Assembly (NCBI GenBank): GCA_964420035.1
Contig: CAYQQR010000019.1
Location: 4,248-68,247, forward strand
DNA: 64,000 nt
Source: CAYQQR01 sp964420035
GTDB lineage: Bacteria; Bacteroidota; Bacteroidia; Bacteroidales; SM23-62
Direction of reading: 5' to 3'
This document shows, piece after piece, positions 57,943-64,000 of this stretch (position 1 is its first letter; every line of letters begins with the position of its first letter). The position numbers and the translations under genes are program-made. Below the pieces are notes generated by a model. That model saw only the letters and a program-made list of their open reading frames with translations. It searched no databases and had not been told where the DNA came from.

Positions 57943-60765
57943 TTAAAACTTTATTTCCACCGCTTCCCCGGTATATTCTACCGACTCCATCTCCACCTCT
58001 TCCGAATCGATCCCCGCTGGATTCTCCGCGGAAACAAGCACCACCCGGATGGTTCTTGACTCCGGCATCCCCGGAAATTCCCCTTCCCGCGTCCCGATGG
58101 TGAGGGTTTGGGACGACTCATCATAATTAAAGGGAATGAGGGAATAAACTCCTTCTTCATAGTTATAATTGGTGCCCTCGTCTTCATAAAGGGTGAATTT
58201 ACCGTCTTTGCCCGCGTAAACATAAACCGTGAGCGGATCGGCAGGTTTTTCCCCGGTGTACTGCAGCTCCGGTCCGTACGCGATAATGGCCCCTTCAGGC
58301 ACGAATACGGGGATCTTTTCATAGGGGGCTTCAGCAGTGATTGTTTTTCCGCCTTCATGATACCGGCCGTCGTACAGGTTGTACCAGCCGGAACCCGAGG
58401 GCAGGTAAACCTCCCTTTCCGTGGCCCGGTCGGTGGTTACCGGGCAGACCATCAGTGCGGGACCGAACAGGTACTGGTCGGGGATCTCGTAGACCTCGGG
58501 GTCGTGCCGGAAATCCATCACCAGGGGCCGCATCAGGGTATAGTCCTCCAGCCAGGCCATGCCGTTCAGGGTGTAGATATAGGGCATCAGCCGGTAGCGG
58601 AGCTTGTCGTAATAGAGCATGCTCCGGTAAGCCAGGTGGTTGACCGGGGCGACCTTGAAGATCTCGCGGCAGGGATACTGGCCATGGACCCGGAAAAGGG
58701 GACAGAAGGCCCCGAACTGGTACCAGCGGGTCATCAACTCCCGCCATTCCCTCAGGTCGTCCCCGGTGGCATCCTGGTAACGGCTTTCGGTTGAGAAGCC
58801 GCCGATATCATGGGTCCAGAAGGGAATGCCGGCCATCGAGAAGTTCAGTCCGGCCGGGATCTGGTTGGCCAGGTCGTCCCACCGGGAAGCCACGTCCCCG
58901 CTCCAGGAAGCTGCCCCGTAGCGTTGCTGACCGGCAAAGGCGGAACGGGTGAGGATGAAGGCCCGCTCGTTGGTGTTAACTTCCCGCAGGCCCTCGTAAA
59001 AGCCTTTGCTGTGCAGCAGGGAATAGGGGTTGTAATATTGCGTTGATGGACCTAAATACATGGGGTACATGCGATCTTTTTGTTCCTCCTGTCCGATGTT
59101 GCCTTCCAGTTCCGGTTCCGTGGCATCCAGCCACCAGGCATCGATGCCGAGAACATTCAGCTTTTCATTCACCTGTTCCCAGTACAGGTTACGGCCGCCC
59201 GGGTGAGTGGCATCGTAGAAAGTGGACACATAACCCACCCAGTCTGTTACTTCCTTCTCCAGGTTCCCCTGGTACAGGTAGCCGCCTTCCTGCATTTCCC
59301 TGAAATATTCCGTTCCTTCATAAAACTTGGGCCATATGGAGATCATGATGCGGGCATTCCGGCCGTGTACGGCATCCACCATGCCCCGCGGATCGGGGAA
59401 ACGCGCCGTATCGAAATCGTGCGATCCCCATTGGTCCTCGGGCCAGTAAAACCAGTCCAGCACGATATTGTCGATGGGAACCTCCCGCTCGCGGAATTCT
59501 GTAAGAACATCCAGCAATTCTTCCTGGGTCTGGTAACGCTCACGGCTCTGCCACAGGCCCATGGCCCAGGAAGGCATCATACCGGCTTTGCCCGTAAGCC
59601 TGCGGTAGCCGCTGATCACCTCGTCGGCATTGGTTCCAATTACAAAATAATAATCGATTTCCTCACCCGCCCCGGAGGTCAGGGTGAGCTTTTGCTGCAG
59701 CTCGGGGTCGGCCGGGTCCAGGTGCTCCAGGGCCATGTAATGCCCCCCGTCAGGATGGAACTCAATTTTGACGGGGATCTTCTCTCCGGGGAAGAGCCTT
59801 CCCCGGATGATATCGAACCAGGGGTTCCAGTTCTGCCTCCATTTGTCCACCACCAGCTTGCCCTCGAGCCACAATTTATAGTAGCCGGCCGCGAAGAGCC
59901 GTAATTTATGTGTGCCGGCGGAATCGCTGTCGATAAAGCCTTCCCAGATCACATGTCCTTCTTGAAGGTCGAAACCTTCGGGCCACTTCTCCCGGTCGGC
60001 AACCACCTGGTAGTTGATCTCATCTTCGGTCTGCTGGAGGAACACCGAGTCGCCCTGGTAATAGGTAGCGGTCAACCCGCCCGGTTCCCCGTCCCGGTCG
60101 TAGAGCTTCAGTGTGTTTAGGGGCCGGTATTCCCGGGGATCGCCAAAGTTGGTAATGGAGTAGTTATCCCAGAGCAGTCCGTAGTTCATTGAAGAATACA
60201 GAAAGGGCACCGCAATGATGATGTTGTGCTGGGCCAGTTCCACATCCCGCCCCTTGTAGTTCATCTGCCCGTTCTGGTGCTGACCCAGTCCGTAAAATGC
60301 CTCATCATCGGGCGATTCAAATACCTGCCGGATGGTATAAAGTTCTTTACCATCCGCGGTAAGCGGCTCAAAACGCTTCCCGCCACCTTTCTCCTCTTCC
60401 AGGAGCAGGTTTCCCGCTGTATCCCGGAAACTTATCGCCCCTGTTTTCGTGGAAATTAATACATGCAGTTTAGCGGTTGTCAAAACCAGGCTGTCCTCCG
60501 TAACAAATTCCCAATCGTAGGGTACCGGTTCATCTTCCATAGATATTACGGCCAGACTGGTATCACCGGAAAAGTCGGTTTCCGGTGTGGCGGTGACGCG
60601 GATGATATCCTCCGCCAGCACTTCCAGCCGGATCTTGCGTACCCGGTTTTCTTCGGTGGGTTCCAGGTTAATGATGAGTCCCTCGGCCGTCGTCTGCACC
60701 TTGGGACGACCGCAGGAAACGATCAAAAGCAAAAATGTCAAAAGCAGTAAGAATAGTCGTTTCAT
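57943..60765 (-). CDS. Glycoside hydrolase family 31 lipoprotein with PA14 insert (alpha-xylosidase type)
   Basis: A 940-residue exported enzyme. Lipobox LLIVSC with Cys19 anchors it, probably at the outer membrane. The order is a GH31 N-terminal beta-sandwich (about 25-195) interrupted by a PA14 domain (about 225-360, with VIWEGFIDSDSAGTHKLRLFAAGYYKLWLEG), then the TIM barrel with the nucleophile Asp in DAWWLDATEPE (about 546) and acid/base Asp in SWSGDVASRW (about 623), and C-terminal beta domains. PA14-containing GH31 enzymes from Bacteroides remove alpha-xylose from xyloglucan. ATG at 60763-60765 gives the lipoprotein signal; an upstream frame from 60831 is in intergenic sequence. No SusC/SusD genes are here. 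Confidence 0.93.
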   Translation of the reverse strand: MKRLFLLLLTFLLLIVSCGRPKVQTTAEGLIINLEPTEENRVRKIRLEVLAEDIIRVTATPETDFSGDTSLAVISMEDEPVPYDWEFVTEDSLVLTTAKLHVLISTKTGAISFRDTAGNLLLEEEKGGGKRFEPLTADGKELYTIRQVFESPDDEAFYGLGQHQNGQMNYKGRDVELAQHNIIIAVPFLYSSMNYGLLWDNYSITNFGDPREYRPLNTLKLYDRDGEPGGLTATYYQGDSVFLQQTEDEINYQVVADREKWPEGFDLQEGHVIWEGFIDSDSAGTHKLRLFAAGYYKLWLEGKLVVDKWRQNWNPWFDIIRGRLFPGEKIPVKIEFHPDGGHYMALEHLDPADPELQQKLTLTSGAGEEIDYYFVIGTNADEVISGYRRLTGKAGMMPSWAMGLWQSRERYQTQEELLDVLTEFREREVPIDNIVLDWFYWPEDQWGSHDFDTARFPDPRGMVDAVHGRNARIMISIWPKFYEGTEYFREMQEGGYLYQGNLEKEVTDWVGYVSTFYDATHPGGRNLYWEQVNEKLNVLGIDAWWLDATEPELEGNIGQEEQKDRMYPMYLGPSTQYYNPYSLLHSKGFYEGLREVNTNERAFILTRSAFAGQQRYGAASWSGDVASRWDDLANQIPAGLNFSMAGIPFWTHDIGGFSTESRYQDATGDDLREWRELMTRWYQFGAFCPLFRVHGQYPCREIFKVAPVNHLAYRSMLYYDKLRYRLMPYIYTLNGMAWLEDYTLMRPLVMDFRHDPEVYEIPDQYLFGPALMVCPVTTDRATEREVYLPSGSGWYNLYDGRYHEGGKTITAEAPYEKIPVFVPEGAIIAYGPELQYTGEKPADPLTVYVYAGKDGKFTLYEDEGTNYNYEEGVYSLIPFNYDESSQTLTIGTREGEFPGMPESRTIRVVLVSAENPAGIDSEEVEMESVEYTGEAVEIKF

Positions 60766-61089
60766 GGTTGGTTGGTTTAGAAAACCGGAATATAAAGATA
60801 ATGAATCAGGAGATAAAGAGATAAAGAGCATAAGGGCCTAAGAGCATAAGAGCTGAAGAGAGCAGCATAGCTACGGCGACCCCGAGCCACAGCGAGGGCA
60901 GCGAGCAGAGTTACAGCGCGGCGAGTTACAGCCGAAGGCGAGAAACGGGCGAAGCCGAGAAACAGCCCAGCGAAAACCTGTTCTACAACAATGGTATCAA
61001 ACATACTTCTGTCTTTCTGAATTCAGACCCAAAAACCGTAATTTCATTCATTGATTTTAATGAGCCCGACTTTATAAACTATTCATCAC
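60766..61089. other. Intergenic region with repeat B copy 2
   Basis: 323 bp between divergent GH31 and malic enzyme genes, including AAGAGCATAAGAGC words (60826-60856) and repeat B (60860-60945). No gene. Confidence 0.55.
60860..60945 (+). repeat. Dispersed repeat B, copy 2
   Basis: Contains GGCGACCCCGAGCC, GCAGCGAGCAGAGTTACAGC and CGGCGAGTTACAGCCGAAGG, matching 55702-55760 in the opposite orientation. Confidence 0.65.
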
Positions 61090-62544
61090 ATGGAACCCTT
61101 AAAACTTACACTGGAAAACCTGAACGAAGCTTTTCCCGAGGATTTTACCCAGGAACAACTGGCAAAAGCCAAAACCCTTTTTTTGAAAAACCTTGCCGAA
61201 CAGGCCCACCGATTCTACCACGGTAAGATACAGACCATCCCCAAGGCCCCCGTGCCGGGCTTCAACTGGTTCAACGTCTGGTACACCCCCGGTGTCTCCA
61301 TGATCTCCACTACAATACGGGATAACAACATCCAGTCCTTCGACCTCTCCAACCGCGGCAACATGGTGGCCGTGGTGAGCGATTCCACAAGGGTGCTGGG
61401 AGACGGCGACTGTACGCCCCCGGGCGGACTGGGTGTGATGGAAGGCAAGGCTTTTTTAATGAAATACCTGGGCGGCATCGACGCGGTGCCCCTGTGTGTC
61501 GACAGCCGCAATGAAGAAGGCGTCTGTGAATGCCGCAAGACCATCGAGTTCGTGAGGATGGTCCAGCACAGCTTCGGGGCCATCAACCTGGAGGATATTT
61601 CCCAGCCGAATTGCTACAAGGTCCTGGACACCCTCAGGGAAACCGCCATGATACCCGTATGGCACGATGATGCCCAGGGGACGGCCTGCGTGACCCTGGC
61701 CGGGTTGATCAATGCGCTCAAGCTGGTCGACAAGAAGCTGGAGGATGTCCGCATCGTCCTGTATGGCGCCGGGGCTTCCAACACCACCATCGCACGCTTG
61801 CTGGTCACCGACGGGGTGGATCCCCAGAAAATGATCCTCTTTGACAGCAAGGGTTCCTTGCATAAGGACCGCAAAGACCTGCAGGAAAACGAGAACTTTT
61901 ACCGGAAGTGGGAGCTGTGCGAGACCACCAACCCGGATAAGATCATGGACATGCCCGCGGCCATGGAAGGGGCGGATGTGCTGATCGCCCTGTCCACGCC
62001 CGGACCGGATATCATCAAGCCCGAATGGATCCGGAGTATGGCGGAAAAGCCCATCGTCTTTGCCTGCGCCAATCCGGTGCCCGAGATCTATCCCTATGCC
62101 GCCAAGGAGGCCGGGGCCTATATCGTGGCCACCGGGAGGGGAGACTTCCCCAACCAGGTGAACAATTCCCTGGGCTTCCCGGGCATCCTGAAAGGAGCCC
62201 TCATCGTAAGGGCCAGCGGGATCACCGACAATATGGCCATTGCCGCGGCCCACTCGCTGGCAAACTTTGCAGAAAAGCGGGGCATCAACCCGGACGATAT
62301 CATCGCCAAAATGGACGAGACGGGCGTCTTTTCCGAAGAAGCCGCCGATGTGGCCATGCAGGCCATCGAGGACGGGGTGGCACGGGTCAAAATGACCAGG
62401 CAGGAGGTCCGTGATAAAGCTGCTGCCGACATCAGCCATGCCCGCGACATGACCCACAAGCTCGTCGAACTCGGCATGATCCAAACCCCACCACAGGAAA
62501 TGCTGGAAACAGCACTGAATTTTGCCATTGACGCGGTTCGTTGA
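61090..62544 (+). CDS. Malic enzyme (oxaloacetate-decarboxylating malate dehydrogenase)
   Basis: Oxidative decarboxylation of malate to pyruvate with NAD(P)+. The 484 residues correspond to the MaeB catalytic part without the C-terminal phosphotransacetylase-like domain of enterobacterial MaeB. Motifs: VWYTPGVSMIS near 60 with the catalytic Tyr, the Lys near 119-122 (GVMEGKAFLMKYLGG), the metal-binding segment WHDDAQGTA, the nucleotide motif LYGAGASNTTIA, and CANPVPEIYP. A short C-terminal extension (QEVRDKAAADISHARDMTHKL) is unusual. It links C4 acids to pyruvate for the acyl-CoA network. Confidence 0.94.
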   Translation: MEPLKLTLENLNEAFPEDFTQEQLAKAKTLFLKNLAEQAHRFYHGKIQTIPKAPVPGFNWFNVWYTPGVSMISTTIRDNNIQSFDLSNRGNMVAVVSDSTRVLGDGDCTPPGGLGVMEGKAFLMKYLGGIDAVPLCVDSRNEEGVCECRKTIEFVRMVQHSFGAINLEDISQPNCYKVLDTLRETAMIPVWHDDAQGTACVTLAGLINALKLVDKKLEDVRIVLYGAGASNTTIARLLVTDGVDPQKMILFDSKGSLHKDRKDLQENENFYRKWELCETTNPDKIMDMPAAMEGADVLIALSTPGPDIIKPEWIRSMAEKPIVFACANPVPEIYPYAAKEAGAYIVATGRGDFPNQVNNSLGFPGILKGALIVRASGITDNMAIAAAHSLANFAEKRGINPDDIIAKMDETGVFSEEAADVAMQAIEDGVARVKMTRQEVRDKAAADISHARDMTHKLVELGMIQTPPQEMLETALNFAIDAVR

Positions 62545-62602
62545 CAGGAGGCAGTAGGCAGGAGGCAGTAGGCAGTAGGCAGTAGGAGTTGGTAATCCCT
62601 GC

Positions 62603-62712
62603 CTTGCCGGTCACCGGGCGCCTACGCCGTCGCGTAACTTTGGCGGAGTGCGGTAAAGCTTCTGCGACAGCGTGCGGCCATAGCCTCTGGCGACGGCACG
62701 TGGGCAGGCGTG
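62603..62712. repeat. Dispersed repeat C, copy 1
   Basis: GGTCACCGG and GCGGCCATAGCCTCTGGC followed by GACGGCACG recur at 63824-63860 with the intervening part deleted there. Confidence 0.7.
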
Positions 62713-62742
62713 GTCTTCTTTTCTCTGTGTATACTCTGTGAC

Positions 62743-62880
62743 TTTATTAATTGCGGATTGTGGATTGCGCCTGCCTGACGGCAGGCAGGGATTGTCAAAT
62801 ATCAAACCCGTGCCCAATCAGCAATCAGTAATCAGTAACCCGTAATATAAATTCTGAATCCCTGACTGCCGTCAGGCAGG
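62743..62880. repeat. GGATTGCG/CAATC-type intergenic inverted repeat
   Basis: Left arm ATTGCGGATTGTGGATTGCG and right arm with CAATCAGCAATCAGTAATCAG; two CCTGCCTGACGGCAGGCAGG-like palindromes (62771-62790 and 62866-62880) are included. Confidence 0.7.
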
Positions 62881-62889
62881 CTGAATTCT

Positions 62890-63342
62890 TTACCCTTCTC
62901 GTTGAACATTCACCGCCACAGGTCCCTTATGCCCTTGTTCCACCTCAAAACTTACCTTATCCTTCTCCAGGATGTCTTCATAAGCATTATTGATGTGCAC
63001 AAAGACCCTTTCTTTGGTTTCGGAGTCTTCAATAAAACCAAAGCCTTTTGAATCGTCATAATAACTTACTGTTCCCTTCCTGATGGGATCGGGCAGATCG
63101 GAAGGATCGGTCCTGGGGACACTGGTTTCGATATCTTCCGGATTGATCTCTTCTTGGTCCTCAGGATCGGGAGGGATATCGGTAATGTTCCCTTCTTTAT
63201 CCACGTAAGCGATCATATCATCCAGACTCTTGTTCTTATCCTCTTCTTTTTTCGCCTGACGCTTTTTTTCTTTTTCCTTGCGTTTTTTTTCTTTTTTCTT
63301 TCTGACTTCTTTTTTACCGAATGTTTCTCTGGATCTGCCCAT
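62890..63342 (-). CDS. Cold-shock-domain protein with Lys-rich N-terminus
   Basis: A 150-residue RNA-binding protein. The first ~40 residues are very basic (KKEVRKKKEKKRKEKEKKRQAK), followed by an acidic linker (about 45-85), and a cold-shock domain at about 86-150 with RNP1-like SKGFGFIED and RNP2-like RVFVHINN. I chose ATG at 63340-63342 (MGRSRETFGKK), the conserved start of this family in Bacteroidota, over the ATG two codons earlier. Probably an RNA chaperone. It begins 15 bp after the RRM gene's stop, so the two are cotranscribed. Confidence 0.92.
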   Translation of the reverse strand: MGRSRETFGKKEVRKKKEKKRKEKEKKRQAKKEEDKNKSLDDMIAYVDKEGNITDIPPDPEDQEEINPEDIETSVPRTDPSDLPDPIRKGTVSYYDDSKGFGFIEDSETKERVFVHINNAYEDILEKDKVSFEVEQGHKGPVAVNVQREG

Positions 63343-63357
63343 ATACACTTCCTTCTT

Positions 63358-63612
63358 TTAATAATTTTCTTTTCTGGGTCTGGCTTCGTTTACTACCATG
63401 TCGCGGTCCTGAAAGGCCTGACCGTTCAATTCCTCGATCGCCTTTTTGGCTTCTTTATCGTTTTCCATTTCAACGAATCCAAAGCCTTTGCTTCTGCCGC
63501 TGTACTTGTCTGTAATGATCTTAACGGAGTTCACACTGCCGTATTCACTGAACAATTCTTCAAGATCTTGTTCTTTTACCTGAAAATTCAGGTTACCTAC
63601 ATAAATATTCAT
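63358..63612 (-). CDS. RNA-recognition-motif protein
   Basis: A single 84-residue RRM: RNP2 IYVGNLNF (3-10), and RNP1 SKGFGFVEM (41-49), both with the expected aromatic residues, and a short charged tail (EARPRKENY). Bacterial RRM proteins of this type bind RNA under cold or stress. It starts the CSD/RRM unit. Confidence 0.95.
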   Translation of the reverse strand: MNIYVGNLNFQVKEQDLEELFSEYGSVNSVKIITDKYSGRSKGFGFVEMENDKEAKKAIEELNGQAFQDRDMVVNEARPRKENY

Positions 63613-64000
63613 TTTTCAAAAGATTAATTTATTAATTGGCCCCACGGGTTCCGTGTTGTTTACCAGTGGTGGCCTTGTTTGCAAAAAACCGGGATTTAAA
63701 AAGAAGGGCTGTGATCGACTAATTTTCATGGAGGGAACTAGTAAGAACTCACCTATCCTTAAATCATAAGTTTTGACAAAGGTAGGAATAAATATTGATT
63801 CAGGATTTAAAATTCCTGCCTACCGGTCACCGGCGGCCATAGCCTTTGGCGACGGCACGCGTGCAGGCCTGATGAGGTCTTGTTTTCTTCGTGGTTCTAA
63901 ATTTTTCTCCGTGGCCCTCAGTGACCTTAAATAATTACGGGTTGCGCCTGCCTGACGGTATTCTAAGATAAAAACAAATATTTACGATATTAATTCAACG
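63613..64000. other. Intergenic region to the right edge
   Basis: 388 bp with no gene-like frame. Holds repeat C copy 2 (63820-63868) and short words of the GGATTACG/CCTGCCTGACGG family (63935-63965). Confidence 0.55.
63820..63868. repeat. Dispersed repeat C, copy 2
   Basis: ACCGGTCACCGGCGGCCATAG and CCTTTGGCGACGGCACGCG match 62607-62702 with a ~60-bp internal piece missing. Confidence 0.7.

Larger units (their letters stand above)
62545..62889. other. Intergenic repeat cluster
   Basis: 345 bp made up almost entirely of repeat words: AGGCAGTAGGCAGGAGG tandem (62547-62590), repeat C (62603-62712), and a GGATTGCGCCTGCC-type inverted repeat (62743-62880). No gene. Confidence 0.6.

Noticed and set aside
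61456..62484. 342-codon frame antisense to the malic enzyme gene
   Set aside because: A shadow frame of a GC-rich gene; His/Gly/Asp-rich with no family features, while the plus-strand gene is certain.

Overview
This window looks like chromosomal DNA of a fermentative or facultatively anaerobic member of the Bacteroidota, most likely Bacteroidales/Marinilabiliales. Support comes from repeated promoter elements of the TAnnTTTG type just upstream of starts, mostly absent Shine-Dalgarno sequences, and typical lineage genes: DUF4252 proteins, a DUF4249 remnant, a fused 2-oxoacid dehydrogenase E1, a Pta/Ack plus Ptb/Buk set, a GH31 enzyme with a PA14 insert, and a Lys-rich cold-shock protein next to an RRM protein. 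I see no phage, insertion sequence, CRISPR array or plasmid genes. The coding part is largely core metabolism; the unusual material lies in the intergenic spaces.

Layout. 1-4665 (minus): acid-producing operon pta, hbd-like, ackA, ptb, buk (buk runs off the left edge). 5301-9686: FAD/Fe-S D-lactate-type dehydrogenase convergent with a dicarboxylate/glutamate symporter. 10375-12709: XRE regulator, pyrD and a short-chain dehydrogenase. 12863-12935: tRNA-Lys. 13148-18268: lipoprotein and secreted hypothetical genes, a thioesterase, and an ECF sigma/anti-sigma pair framed by three DUF4252 genes. 18707-22252: porin-like barrel, EgtD-type methyltransferase, Lon-substrate-domain protein, SRAP protein, zinc-ribbon protein. 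22344-24063: exported thioredoxin-like/thioredoxin-like/MsrB trio. 24394-24951: a strongly structured, apparently noncoding RNA with its own promoter and terminator. 25023-28640 (minus): biotin-dependent acyl-CoA carboxylase operon. 28946-35835: CotH-like protein, serine hydrolase, 2-oxoacid dehydrogenase E2 and fused E1, flavodoxin. 35984-40627: leuACDB. 40652-42579: DUF4249 remnant, SRPBCC protein, Arg-rich secreted OB-fold protein. 42690-45841: SpoIIE-type phosphatase plus OLD-like ATPase. 45838-50857: DUF4395 protein, sugar transporter, M14 peptidase. 50902-52934: DUF255 thioredoxin-domain gene broken by an 8-bp duplication. 53153-63612: coiled-coil proteins, quinone-oxidoreductase-like enzyme, LarE, guanylate-kinase-like protein, GH31, malic enzyme, CSD and RRM proteins.

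How the parts fit. Branched-chain and C3/C4 acyl-CoA metabolism recurs: leuACDB makes 2-oxoisocaproate, the E1/E2 proteins can turn 2-oxoacids into acyl-CoA, Ptb/Buk and Pta/AckA can turn acyl-CoA into acids with ATP gain, and the biotin carboxylase plus malic enzyme link propionyl-CoA and C4 acids to pyruvate. This linkage is inference from gene content.

Best candidates for something undescribed: (1) the ~550-nt structured RNA at 24394-24951, rich in UNCG-type tetraloop hairpins; (2) the phosphatase/OLD-like ATPase pair at 42690-45841; (3) the ECF sigma/DUF4252 locus; (4) several dispersed palindromic intergenic repeat families, one of which seems to have entered a coding sequence.
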